Shown: piece after piece, positions 33,735 to 42,491 of the stretch
How positions within the stretch are numbered: the stretch's first letter is position 1
How the letters are laid out: every line of letters starts with the position of its first letter
Assembly: GCA_964498095.1 (NCBI GenBank)
Contig: CAZCFY010000014.1
Coordinates: forward strand, 44,286-108,285
Source of the DNA: SG-bin7 sp964498095
GTDB lineage: Bacteria > Bdellovibrionota > Bdellovibrionia > Bdellovibrionales > SG-bin7
Direction of reading: 5' to 3'
DNA: 64,000 nucleotides
Notes under the pieces: generated by a model
What the model was told of the DNA's origin: nothing
Seen by the model: only the letters and a program-made list of their open reading frames with translations
Databases searched by the model: none
Program-made: the position numbers and the translations under genes

Positions 33735-34379
33735 ATGAATGAACTCGAATTTATAGAGTCTATAAAAGTGATGCCGCTATTACCGCTTCCCGTAAAAACA
33801 ACCATCGTGCGGTTAAGCTCTGGAATTGTCATGCTTTCCCCGGGGTCAATGCTCAAAGAAAGTGATCTCGCCCGCTTCCCCGAAGTCACTGATCTTGTAG
33901 CGCCTAGTTTACTTCACTGGGCGGGCGTTCCGCAGGCCTCGCGGGTCATCCCCAAGGCCCGCACTTGGGGTGAGAATCCAAAATTTAACTGGTCAAACCC
34001 CTTAACATTGGCCAATTGGAAATACCAAGAAGAACTACCCGCTATAGCCATCGCAGGAATGCCAAAAGTTAACGAGTTTGTGTTCATCCATAAAAAGTCG
34101 CGCACACTGATTGCCTGTGATTTGGCGTTTAACCTAGTCCACGCGCGTGGCTTGGGTGCGTGGATAATTTTAAATATGTTTGGCACCTATCGGCGCTTTG
34201 GTGTCAGTAAGTTTTTCTTAAAAATGGTTAAAGACCGGCCGGCCTTTGAACGCTCGATTGAAAATTTATTTAAACATGAATTTGAAAACATAATCGTCGG
34301 TCATGGCGACGGGGTTTTTGGCAACGGAAAAGAAAAACTCCGCATCGCGCTTAACGAGCGAGGAATCTTTCCCAAGTAG
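33735..34379 (+). CDS. DUF4336 (metallo-beta-lactamase-fold-like) protein
   Basis: 214 aa, no signal peptide. LVAPSLLHWAGV, EFVFIHKKSRTLIACDLAFNLV and IIVGHGDGVFGNG match the DUF4336 family, which looks like a reduced metallo-beta-lactamase fold. His in SLLHW, Asp in ACDLAFN and His in GHGDG are candidate metal ligands, though the full HxHxDH motif is absent. Role unknown. The last 29 bp overlap the convergent pyrimidine-dimer glycosylase gene. Confidence 0.72.
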   Translation: MNELEFIESIKVMPLLPLPVKTTIVRLSSGIVMLSPGSMLKESDLARFPEVTDLVAPSLLHWAGVPQASRVIPKARTWGENPKFNWSNPLTLANWKYQEELPAIAIAGMPKVNEFVFIHKKSRTLIACDLAFNLVHARGLGAWIILNMFGTYRRFGVSKFFLKMVKDRPAFERSIENLFKHEFENIIVGHGDGVFGNGKEKLRIALNERGIFPK

Positions 34380-34791
34380 CGATGCCACCCTTTTTCTTTT
34401 TAAAAAGTGGGTGGGGGCTAACTTTTTTAAGATTCTTAATCTCTTTTAGCTTCCTTGGATCCCTGATTTTTAATTTTCTTTTAAGGTGCTTAAACTCATA
34501 GGCAAGCTGCCCAAGGGTAACGTGAAGGCTTTGTTTTTGGGGAGACTTTACGGTGATTTTTTTGGCGTCAAAGGTATAGCCGCGCGCCTTCGCTTCTAAG
34601 TAAACAAAATAAAGATAAGCACCAATCATATTCAGCGGCCGCCGATGGGCTTTAAATCTCTCTAGCTGGGGATGATTTCGGTAGCCCTTGGTCTTTCCCT
34701 GTAAAACTTTTTGCGCCAGCAAGGCTTCACGCCAGAGGGCCACCAGACCCCGGCTATCTAAATATTTTGGACTTATACTCCACAAGCGCAT
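34351..34791 (-). CDS. Pyrimidine dimer DNA glycosylase family protein
   Basis: 146 aa. The N-terminus MRLWSISPKYLDSRGLVALWREALLA, then GKTKGYRNHPQLERFK, match the Pyr_excise family typified by T4 endonuclease V, which excises UV-induced pyrimidine dimers. The conserved Glu and Arg of the active-site region (REALLAQKVLQGKT) are present. The C-terminal third is Lys-rich (KKKKGG) and may bind DNA. Cellular homologues are less studied than the phage enzyme. It is divergent from the membrane protein gene at 34827 with a 35-bp gap. Confidence 0.8.
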   Translation of the reverse strand: MRLWSISPKYLDSRGLVALWREALLAQKVLQGKTKGYRNHPQLERFKAHRRPLNMIGAYLYFVYLEAKARGYTFDAKKITVKSPQKQSLHVTLGQLAYEFKHLKRKLKIRDPRKLKEIKNLKKVSPHPLFKKKKGGIATWERFLAR

Positions 34792-34826
34792 TGAACTTTA
34801 TTAACTTAATTGGGTAGAATTAAGCA

Positions 34827-35522
34827 ATGTTATTTAGACCCGCCGATCGTCTTTCGGTCTTAGCTTTTGAAGTCATTTTAGTTGTGATTATTTGGGTGTT
34901 TTTGCGCGCCGGCCACGTGGTGTTGGCGCGTGCAGGCAAGAGGCGCCGCTATTCGCTGGTTTTGTCGGTGGGTACGTTTTTATTTATTATTGGTTTTAGC
35001 ATTTTTGTAAAAAGTGGGTTTGTGCAGGCGCAACCAATGCCAAGGCTTATGTTATTTTTTGGCATTATCAACGTGGCGGCTCTGATTTTAGCTTTCTCCC
35101 CTTTTGGAAAACTACTTGCGACTCACCTTCCTCTTTGGGGACTGGTGGCGTTTCAATCCTTTCGTCTACCACTTGAGCTCGTTATGCACTCCTGGGCTGA
35201 GCAAGGCACAATTCCTGAGACGATGACTTGGACGGGACAAAACTTTGATATTATTTCTGGAATTTTGGCAGTTGTTTTTGCCGTGCTGGCGCGGCAAAGC
35301 GCCAAGGCGGCGTGGATTTTTAATATCATTGGTTTTGCGTTGTTATTAAATGTTTTTAGAGTGGTAATTTTATCTTCGCCGCTGCCCTTCGCTTGGCCTG
35401 TGGAGCCACCACTCCAGCTCGCGTTCTTCTTACCCTACGCGCTCATCGGTCCTGTTTGTGTTGGCGGCGCCTTGGCCGCTCACTTAATTCTATTTCGCAA
35501 ACTTCTCGCAAAAAAGACGTGA
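34827..35522 (+). CDS. Conserved integral membrane protein, 231 aa
   Basis: Seven predicted membrane segments. The central LWGLVAFQSFRLPLELVMH, AEQGTIPETMTWTGQNFDIISGI region is a conserved signature I associate with an uncharacterised membrane protein family found in many phyla. No catalytic motif or transporter signature is evident. Monocistronic. Function unknown. Confidence 0.7.
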   Translation: MLFRPADRLSVLAFEVILVVIIWVFLRAGHVVLARAGKRRRYSLVLSVGTFLFIIGFSIFVKSGFVQAQPMPRLMLFFGIINVAALILAFSPFGKLLATHLPLWGLVAFQSFRLPLELVMHSWAEQGTIPETMTWTGQNFDIISGILAVVFAVLARQSAKAAWIFNIIGFALLLNVFRVVILSSPLPFAWPVEPPLQLAFFLPYALIGPVCVGGALAAHLILFRKLLAKKT

Positions 35523-35539
35523 CGCTCTTTTTTCGGGGG

Positions 35540-36301
35540 TTATAGATAACCTAATAGCGAGTAGTAGGCGATGCCGGCGTATTCATGAAAAGCCGTTTTT
35601 AATAAGCCCAAGCGGCTTAATCCCAAAGTTTTCCACTGAACGCCAGCGCTGCCGCGGTAAAGCGTACGGTAATCCACCGCAAAGGGTGTTGGGTTCATAC
35701 CCAATTTTCTAAACACGCCAAGAGAGCGGCGCATATGAGAGGCTGTCGTGATCAAATAAAAATCAGTAATTTTTTTGGCGTCTATTATTTCTTTTACGTT
35801 AGCGGCGTTTTCGCGCGTGGAGCGCGAACTATTTTCTTGGATGATGTCGGCAGGGCTTACGCCCATCGCCTCTAGCCAAGCCGCCATCGTTTTGGCTTCA
35901 TTCACGATGTTGCCGGCGTACTCTACGTCACCGCCAGTGACGATTATTTTGCTAATCTTTTTCTCGCGGTAAAGGCGAAGTGTTTCGCCAATACGATCAA
36001 AACTTTCGGCGTAATTATATTTTTTCCCCTTAGGCAGCAGGTGTAAGTTATCACCACCAAGGACAACGGCGTATTCTTTATAGCTAATTTCTCCACCCTC
36101 TTCGGCGTAATTTTCTAAGGATTGTAACAGCAACTCAGAGACTGGAGAAAAAGCAAAAACAGATAGGGAGCTTATCGCCAAAAGCAAATAAAGAGTGAGC
36201 CGCTTTGCCGAGGCAAATATTGTCGTAGTGACCAACAAAACTACAAAAATCACTATCGGATCTAAGGCCCAACTTAAAGATTTCGATATCATAGCCGGCA
36301 T
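35540..36301 (-). CDS. YdcF/SanA/ElyC (DUF218) family membrane protein
   Basis: About 253 aa with two N-terminal membrane segments (to about 55), then a DUF218 domain: EYAVVLGGDN, SKIIVTGGDVEY, ENSSRSTRENAANVKEII and ITTASHMRRSLGVFRKLGM. ElyC in E. coli supports peptidoglycan synthesis and lipid-carrier homeostasis. That role would suit this position at the head of an LPS/polysaccharide locus. Start is uncertain: ATG 36301 or 36292; the in-frame TTG at 36307 is unlikely. It lies 28 bp downstream of kdsC on the same strand. Confidence 0.83.
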   Translation of the reverse strand: MPAMISKSLSWALDPIVIFVVLLVTTTIFASAKRLTLYLLLAISSLSVFAFSPVSELLLQSLENYAEEGGEISYKEYAVVLGGDNLHLLPKGKKYNYAESFDRIGETLRLYREKKISKIIVTGGDVEYAGNIVNEAKTMAAWLEAMGVSPADIIQENSSRSTRENAANVKEIIDAKKITDFYLITTASHMRRSLGVFRKLGMNPTPFAVDYRTLYRGSAGVQWKTLGLSRLGLLKTAFHEYAGIAYYSLLGYL

Positions 36302-36329
36302 AGGCAATTATAAAGCAAGAAGAGGGCCA

Positions 36330-36824
36330 TTACTTCTTTGCAAAAGCCCCGAATTTTAGAACTAATTCGCAGACTTCGCGAACCGCTCCAACCCCGCCTG
36401 GGCGCTTGGTTGTGTAGTCAACGGCGGCTTTTATATCAGTAAATGACTCAGGAACCGTAGCCGAAAAGCCAACCTTTTTTAGAACTTCCAGATCAGGATA
36501 ATCATCACCTATGTAGGCGATTTCTTCGGGGCGTATACCCGACTTTTTAACGATTTCCTCAAAGGCAATTATCTTGTCTTTAATGCCCTCGTAAAACCAT
36601 TTTATACCTAAGTTTTTCGCGCGCTCACGAATGTCATCGGCCTTTGAAGTCGTAATAATACCAACTTCGTAACCCGCTTCTTGCAAACGGATTAACCCAA
36701 GCCCATCGCGAATCGAAAAAAAACGGCGCCATTGCCCCGAATCAGAAAGAAAAATACGCGTGTCGGTTAAAACACCATCAACATCGGTCAGCACCATTTT
36801 TATTTTCTTTAAGCGTGCTTTCAT
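36330..36824 (-). CDS. kdsC: 3-deoxy-D-manno-octulosonate 8-phosphate phosphatase
   Basis: HAD-superfamily C0 phosphatase of 164 aa releasing phosphate from Kdo-8-P. Motif I is VLTDVDGVLTDTRI with nucleophile Asp, motif II TTSK, motif III Lys region and motif IV YIGDDYPDLEVL. The lack of a cap domain and the RFFSIRDGLGLI segment are KdsC-typical. The start lies 3 bp after kdsA's stop, so they are co-transcribed and catalyse consecutive steps of Kdo synthesis. Confidence 0.92.
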   Translation of the reverse strand: MKARLKKIKMVLTDVDGVLTDTRIFLSDSGQWRRFFSIRDGLGLIRLQEAGYEVGIITTSKADDIRERAKNLGIKWFYEGIKDKIIAFEEIVKKSGIRPEEIAYIGDDYPDLEVLKKVGFSATVPESFTDIKAAVDYTTKRPGGVGAVREVCELVLKFGAFAKK

Positions 36825-36827
36825 TTT

Positions 36828-37682
36828 TTAATCCGCAAAATGCGTTTTCCAAATGCGCTGTATATTTTTAAGTAATGGCTCAATATCTTTAAGAGCAATC
36901 GAGGTCGGACCATCACAAAGTGCTTCGTCAGGGTTAGGATGAGTCTCAAGAAAAATTCCGTCTACCCCAACGGCCATCGCGGCTCGCGCTAAAGCTGGCG
37001 ACATATCCCGGCGACCACCGCTGCTGGTGCCCGTTGCGCCTGGTAATTGCGTCGAATGAGTAATATCCATAATTACTGGCTTACCCATATTACGCATTTC
37101 AACTAAACCTGTCATGTCGTTGATTAAGCGATTATAACCAAACGTCGTGCCGCGCTCACAGAGTAGAATTTTTTCGTTCCCGGCGGCTTGCGCTTTCTTA
37201 ACGATTGCGCCCATATCCCACGGAGCCATGAACTGGCCTTTTTTAATATGCAGAACTTTTCCCGTTTGTGCCGCGGCCACGACTAAATCTGTTTGCCGGC
37301 ATAAGAACGCGGGAATTTGTACGACATCAGCAACTTCCGCCATTGGCATTACTTGAATAGTTTCGTGAACGTCAGTTAACAAAGGGCAGCCCACTTTAGA
37401 TTTAATTTTTCCTAGAATTTTAAACGCCGATTCTACTCCAGGACCACGAAAGTTCGCTGCTGATTGGCGGTTGGCTTTGTCATAGGAACATTTTAAAATC
37501 CAGGGAATACCAAGTTCCGTCGTAATACGTTTAAGTTCTAACGCGACTTCGGTAACCATTCCCTCGTCTTCGACGATATCGGGGCCAGCAAATAAAACCC
37601 AATTTTTGCAATCACCCCAAGTAATAGTTTGATCGCCGAATTTTAAAGAGACGGGATTTTTTAGTGGCTTTAGAGTATTCAT
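36828..37682 (-). CDS. kdsA: 2-dehydro-3-deoxyphosphooctonate aldolase (Kdo-8-P synthase)
   Basis: Condenses arabinose-5-phosphate with phosphoenolpyruvate to Kdo-8-P for LPS inner core. 284 aa, normal length. LFAGPDIVEDEGM, KCSYDKANRQS, GCPLLTDVHE, VVQIPAFLCRQTDL, HIKKGQFMAPWDM and DITHSTQLPG are KdsA signatures. A Cys in the LLCERG segment and the Gln in HSTQLP help judge metal dependence, which I leave open. It overlaps the upstream ligase gene by 4 bp (ATGA). Confidence 0.95.
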   Translation of the reverse strand: MNTLKPLKNPVSLKFGDQTITWGDCKNWVLFAGPDIVEDEGMVTEVALELKRITTELGIPWILKCSYDKANRQSAANFRGPGVESAFKILGKIKSKVGCPLLTDVHETIQVMPMAEVADVVQIPAFLCRQTDLVVAAAQTGKVLHIKKGQFMAPWDMGAIVKKAQAAGNEKILLCERGTTFGYNRLINDMTGLVEMRNMGKPVIMDITHSTQLPGATGTSSGGRRDMSPALARAAMAVGVDGIFLETHPNPDEALCDGPTSIALKDIEPLLKNIQRIWKTHFAD

Positions 37683-38935
37683 ACGGTAACAACCTTTCCG
37701 GTTTTCGCTTTTGTGCGATTATTTTCTTTGCGGATGTAAACCATAACAAGAGCCCAAACGAGAAGAATTAACTGGCGGACTTTTTCGTGTTCGAAATTTG
37801 ATTCCGTAAGCCCCGCCAAATAAAAACACAGCATGGCGCCGATACATCCAAGCATTAATCCTTTAGCAAACATTTCACGAGTTTTAAAGAGAAGCTTTAG
37901 CGCATAACTAAAAAAGAAGATGCAGACATAGAGGTAAATCGAAAGGCCCATGATGCCCGTGCCCGCCATAAATTGTAGATACTGATTGTGCGCATGGCCC
38001 TCAAATTGCCCTTGCGGAAAACCTAGTTGATCATAAAATTCGCGGATACGCCGCCAGTTTTCTCCCCAACCAATGCCAAGAATGGGATATTGCTTGAAGA
38101 TATGCCAGTTCGCCTGCCAGAGAGCGACGCGCTCCTTGTCGTAATTGTCGCGAAAGTAAAAAGCTTGCAATAAGCGGCTATGAAAGAGCGGCCACGCCTC
38201 TTGCAATAGTAATACGATTAGGCCACCGCCTAGAACAATCGCAAAGCCCGTGCGCCGATCACGAATAAATCCCATTACTGTTAACGCTACGAAACAACCA
38301 AACCAAACCCCGCGGGTAAAAGTTAACAAAACACAAAGCCCGGCAACGATAACTGCTGCCAACCAGATAAGTTTGGTTTCAACGTCGATCTTATAACGAA
38401 ATGTACACGCAAAGCCCAACGCCACCACTAAGCACAAACTCGGACCGTAGATATGAGCAAAGGTCATTGGTGTGAGTAAACCGTCGAGTCTCGGCTCCGC
38501 AAGAACCATAAATTTCGAGAGTGCAAACAGACTACAAAGCAGAAGTGCCCACGACATCGCCTTCATTGTGGAGGCCGGCTTCAAATCAATAAACTCAAGT
38601 GAGGCAACAAGAACGTAAAAAAGCAAAATCCAACGAAAGGAATATAACTTACCAAGCCACGGGGCTCCGGGAGCCGCGTTTATCGCGAAACCAAGCATCA
38701 CCACAAAAATCCAAAATACCCAGATATGCTCTAAACTTGTCTCCGGAAATAAAGTAAAACGCTGGTCTGTTTTTCGGTAAAGAAAATACAGCCGAATCAT
38801 CCACAAGCATAAGAGAATCGAGAAAAAATCCATGACGAACTGAGAAAACAAAGTTCCGGCAAAAACCAGCGATAACAAAACACCAGTGACGCGCTGGTGG
38901 CGCGCACGATTAAGAAAAACTTCGTTCCCAGTCAT
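37679..38935 (-). CDS. O-antigen ligase (WaaL/Wzy_C)-like membrane protein
   Basis: About 418 aa, 11-12 membrane segments. The Wzy_C domain shows LTFTRGVWFGCF (conserved Arg) and the large periplasmic loop with YPILGIGWGENW and GHAHNQYLQFMAGTGIMGL (conserved His of WaaL). Such proteins transfer lipid-linked polysaccharide to lipid A-core or polymerise it. Next to kdsA, and with an ABC exporter in the locus, ligation is the better guess. I start at ATG 38935 (26-bp overlap with galE); an in-frame codon at 38986 would overlap more. Confidence 0.82.
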   Translation of the reverse strand: MTGNEVFLNRARHQRVTGVLLSLVFAGTLFSQFVMDFFSILLCLWMIRLYFLYRKTDQRFTLFPETSLEHIWVFWIFVVMLGFAINAAPGAPWLGKLYSFRWILLFYVLVASLEFIDLKPASTMKAMSWALLLCSLFALSKFMVLAEPRLDGLLTPMTFAHIYGPSLCLVVALGFACTFRYKIDVETKLIWLAAVIVAGLCVLLTFTRGVWFGCFVALTVMGFIRDRRTGFAIVLGGGLIVLLLQEAWPLFHSRLLQAFYFRDNYDKERVALWQANWHIFKQYPILGIGWGENWRRIREFYDQLGFPQGQFEGHAHNQYLQFMAGTGIMGLSIYLYVCIFFFSYALKLLFKTREMFAKGLMLGCIGAMLCFYLAGLTESNFEHEKVRQLILLVWALVMVYIRKENNRTKAKTGKVVTV

Positions 38936-39881
38936 ACGCGCTTTTACAAATAAAATTAAGGTCGTTAAATTTGGGCTGCCAGCCAAACGTCTTTTTTATC
39001 TTTTCGGAATTCGCTACAAGCTGCACGGCATCGCCTTCGCGGCGGCCTTCGCCCGTAACTTTAAAGTTTAAGCCAGAAATCTTTTGCATGGTCCCGATAA
39101 CTTCTTTTACCGAGTAACCCTTGCCATAACCGCAGTTAAAAACATCGCCTTTGCCGCCCTTAAGTAGATACTCAAGAGCCAAAACATGCAGTTCGGCCAG
39201 ATCATCAACATGGATGTAATCGCGTACGCAAGTTCCATCGGCCGTGGGGTAATCTTCACCGTAAATATTTACTTCGCCACGTTTACCTGATGCCGCTTCG
39301 GAAACTACTTTTAGTAAATGGGTCGCATCTTTGGTGCGCTGCCCATTGCCGCCACCGGCTTTGGCGCCAGCAACATTAAAATAACGAAGCCGCGCACAGC
39401 GAAGTCCGTACGCGTTTTCGGCATCTTTTAAAATTTCTTCGGCCATGAGTTTACTTTTTCCGTAAGGATTCATAGGCCGCAGAGGGGCCGCTTCATCGAC
39501 ATTATCAAACGCCTCGCCGTAAACCGCCGCCGTCGATGAGAAAACGATTTTGTCGACTTTTGCGATTCGGCACGCGTTGATTAGCGAAAGTACGCCGCCA
39601 ATATTATTTTCGTAATATTCGAGCGGCTGCTCGATGGACTCTGGAACAATTAGCTTCGCCGCGAAGTGCACTACGGCTGAAAATTTATTTTGGCTAAAAA
39701 TTCTAATTAAAAGTTCGTGATCCCGCACATCGCCGACAACAAGTTCGGCCTCCGCGGGAACAGCTTCTCTAAAACCGGTGGTTAAATTATCCAGAACTGT
39801 AACTTTAAAACCCTTTTCTAAAAGGACATCGACCGTATGCGATCCAATGTAGCCAGCCCCGCCGGTTACTAAAATATGCAA
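38910..39881 (-). CDS. galE: UDP-glucose 4-epimerase
   Basis: 323 aa SDR epimerase interconverting UDP-glucose and UDP-galactose (or the N-acetyl forms). HILVTGGAGYIGSHTVDVL binds NAD, SSTAAVYGE and the YGKSK pair (Tyr, Lys) give the catalytic residues, and ARLRYFNVAGA and CVRDYIHVDDLAE are GalE hallmarks. The start is TTG: no ATG or GTG lies between the preceding in-frame stop and the Rossmann motif. A GGGGG run sits 7 bp upstream. It probably feeds galactose or derivatives into the local glycan. Confidence 0.92.
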   Translation of the reverse strand: MHILVTGGAGYIGSHTVDVLLEKGFKVTVLDNLTTGFREAVPAEAELVVGDVRDHELLIRIFSQNKFSAVVHFAAKLIVPESIEQPLEYYENNIGGVLSLINACRIAKVDKIVFSSTAAVYGEAFDNVDEAAPLRPMNPYGKSKLMAEEILKDAENAYGLRCARLRYFNVAGAKAGGGNGQRTKDATHLLKVVSEAASGKRGEVNIYGEDYPTADGTCVRDYIHVDDLAELHVLALEYLLKGGKGDVFNCGYGKGYSVKEVIGTMQKISGLNFKVTGEGRREGDAVQLVANSEKIKKTFGWQPKFNDLNFICKSAYDWERSFS

Positions 39882-39954
39882 CCCTTACCCCCGCATTAAA
39901 CAATCTTCAGAGATACTATTTATTGTTCAAAATTTCAAATGATGCGGCGAATAA

Positions 39955-41331
39955 TCAGGGCGAAATTCGCAAAGATTTAAGGCCAAAATATTTGCCGACA
40001 CTTGAGTTACGCCAGTCATTGGGATCGGCTGTAATGTCATCAAAAAAAATGGTCATGGGCGGCGCCCTAAATGCAGGCACAGTGACGTCACCGCCTTGTT
40101 TATATTTATCGTAACGGCTTTGAGCTTCACGGTTATAAGACCCAACCTTAAATAGGAGATCGCTAATGGCCGTGCCGTGGTTTCCAAACAACACTAAAGA
40201 GCAAAAAACCAAAATCCAACCAACTCGAGAGCCGACTTTACCGATTGTAAAATTAAAAATCCGTTGGGCCCGCTCGGGAGAATTCCAAACCCAAACCGCA
40301 AACACGCAAAGCAAAAATAGCAAATGCCATACGCAGGCGACATTCATGGCCCGGCTTGGCGGGGCTCCATTCATAGCCCACTGGGCAGGCATAAGGTACA
40401 ACATCAAAGTCCCCGCAAAAACAAGAGACAATCGCTTTATATTTTTGGAACAATAAATTTGTGGATCTACGGCGGGGCGCATCTCTAAAAGCCAAGGAAT
40501 ACTTAATGGCATTAAAAAAATCAGATCTGGCTTTAAGTAACGAAAAAACACCTCTATGGAGAGCGTAAATGAGCGGTAGATTGTTCTTAAAACATTTTTG
40601 TTCCCCACAAACTCCGTTGCACCTGAGCGCACAGAATTTCCGGGGGCCAGCGCCATCACTAAAAAGCCCGCACCGCCGATCAAAATCAAAAAGAAAATTA
40701 GATTTCGCCGTGGAGGATTTAAAAATAAAACGTAACAACATAAAATAAAGAGCCAAAGCAAAATCACTATCTCATTTAACCCTGAAAGCAGCGCTGTTAT
40801 TACTATAAGCAGGCCCGTGCACACTCTAAGATAACCACTTGTTTTTGAATCGGCGCGAATTTTTAGCAAAACGCCCAAGCCAACTAAAAGCAGAACGAGC
40901 GCCCACATATATGTAACTGTCGCTGGCCGCCAATAAAAAGTTTGATTTATGGCAGGAACATTTGCCAGTGCCAAATTTAATAAAAGGAGCGGCAAAAGAT
41001 ACCCCGACTCCCGTTTAAAAATTGCTTGATACAAAGTTTTAATAAAAAAGACAAACACCCCGGCAAAGGCTAAAAGCGACAAAAAACAAACTAGCCGGTA
41101 CCAAAACAGGGACTCTACAATTTGTGGAAAGAGACTTAAAAAGAAGCTCGAAGCAAATCTTCCCGTCCAATCGCCATACCACTTGTGTTGCGCTCCCCAA
41201 AATCCATTTTCCAGGGTTATTACCGAGAAGGTAAAATCGTCGGCAGCCGGTACAACGAAAAAGCACAACACAAAATAGGGCAAAAGCAGAAATAACATTA
41301 AAATATCGCGGCCACTTAATTTGCCAGGCAT
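39955..41331 (-). CDS. DUF6056-type multipass membrane protein
   Basis: 458 aa with 10-12 membrane segments. The first periplasmic loop has ADDFTF, then GDWTGRFASSF, the DD and GR pattern of DUF6056, a family resembling GT-C glycosyltransferases whose acidic pair lies in the first outer loop. A GT-C-like role using a lipid-linked sugar is inferred. Overlaps the next upstream gene (41316-42491) by 16 bp, same strand. There is 73 bp before galE. Confidence 0.7.
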   Translation of the reverse strand: MPGKLSGRDILMLFLLLPYFVLCFFVVPAADDFTFSVITLENGFWGAQHKWYGDWTGRFASSFFLSLFPQIVESLFWYRLVCFLSLLAFAGVFVFFIKTLYQAIFKRESGYLLPLLLLNLALANVPAINQTFYWRPATVTYMWALVLLLVGLGVLLKIRADSKTSGYLRVCTGLLIVITALLSGLNEIVILLWLFILCCYVLFLNPPRRNLIFFLILIGGAGFLVMALAPGNSVRSGATEFVGNKNVLRTIYRSFTLSIEVFFRYLKPDLIFLMPLSIPWLLEMRPAVDPQIYCSKNIKRLSLVFAGTLMLYLMPAQWAMNGAPPSRAMNVACVWHLLFLLCVFAVWVWNSPERAQRIFNFTIGKVGSRVGWILVFCSLVLFGNHGTAISDLLFKVGSYNREAQSRYDKYKQGGDVTVPAFRAPPMTIFFDDITADPNDWRNSSVGKYFGLKSLRISP

Positions 41332-42491
41332 CGGTAAATTTCTCGCAGAAAAGTGAATTCAAAAGGACTCTCGGTTAAAAACAAGCTTGAGTAAAAAATG
41401 TAAAATAAGCTATTTATAGCAAACAGAGTACTTTGGTTTTTTGCCTCCCGCGGCGGCAGTAAAAAAATCGGAAATAAAAATAATGTGTACCAGCTGCGTA
41501 CCGCCCGCGTGGTAATAAGTACTAATGTCGTAGTCAGCGTAACCCCTAGCTGCTCCCAAAGGCGATGACGTAAGTAAAAAACAATAAGGCCCCCAAATAC
41601 TAAAAAATATACCGTGCGAACCAACAAATCCTGCGCCAAGAAAACAGAGTAATGATACTTATTTAAATTTACAAAATCCACATTTGTTAAAAAGCTAAGA
41701 TTTGTAAATAAAACGTAGAAAGATAAACTTCCCAACACCGCGGCCGCTACAATCTGCCAGTTTAAAATATTTTTGACACGGACTAACCCCCGCACCAAAG
41801 CTCCCGAGAAAAATACGCTACGGAAGTGAAAACTAAATGCGAGCGAAAAAAACAAAAAGGCCCGCGGCCATTTTTGAGCACTTAAATAATCGATACAAAA
41901 AAACAAAAACAGCATGGCAATTAAGTCATACTGCCCCTGCCCGCTCCACATGACGAATTCAGAGTAAGCGGTAAAGACGATAAACCAAAACAAGCCTTTA
42001 ATTAAACTTTTTTCGCGCGGCACTTGTGAGTTTAGCCGCTGATAAAACATAAAAAAGCAAATATGCGCGATCAGCAAAAATACAAAAGTAGAAGCCAACG
42101 CCACCGTTGAAAAAGAAAAACCCAACCAATAAACAAGTAAAGCAAACGGCAAATATAAAAGCCAAGCTCCCGGTGGATAAGGCCGCGGAACTTCTGGTGT
42201 CACAAAAAATAAGGGTTTATCCACCCCGGCCTTTTTGCTGTAGTACCACCACTCCTGTCTAAGATCGGTCTTAAATCTTGGCGCAACTGCGGAGGAATTT
42301 AGTGGCTCCACCATTTCCACAAGCGGACGCGTACTTATCTTTAACCCCTCGTGCAGAAACAAATAGGCAGAAGATATATTAGAGACATTATCGCCCCATT
42401 TGGAATCGAAGGTGCCGTGGTCAGAGCCAAATTTACCAATAAAAAGCGTCCAAAAAGCCGCTAATACCAATGAAGCGAGAGCCTTACGCAC
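41316..42491 (-). CDS. Multipass membrane protein, possible GT-C glycosyltransferase
   Basis: 391 aa, about nine membrane segments. A long first outer loop contains DHGTFDSKWGDN and KTDLRQEWWYYSK, then PRPYPPGAWLLYLPFALL. The acidic loop and its position between a DUF6056 protein and the WcaJ-like transferase suggest GT87/GT-C type, but no diagnostic motif is certain. The start is GTG 42491, overlapping the upstream stop (TAGTG). No homologue comes to mind. Confidence 0.65.
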   Translation of the reverse strand: MRKALASLVLAAFWTLFIGKFGSDHGTFDSKWGDNVSNISSAYLFLHEGLKISTRPLVEMVEPLNSSAVAPRFKTDLRQEWWYYSKKAGVDKPLFFVTPEVPRPYPPGAWLLYLPFALLVYWLGFSFSTVALASTFVFLLIAHICFFMFYQRLNSQVPREKSLIKGLFWFIVFTAYSEFVMWSGQGQYDLIAMLFLFFCIDYLSAQKWPRAFLFFSLAFSFHFRSVFFSGALVRGLVRVKNILNWQIVAAAVLGSLSFYVLFTNLSFLTNVDFVNLNKYHYSVFLAQDLLVRTVYFLVFGGLIVFYLRHRLWEQLGVTLTTTLVLITTRAVRSWYTLFLFPIFLLPPREAKNQSTLFAINSLFYIFYSSLFLTESPFEFTFLREIYRCLAN

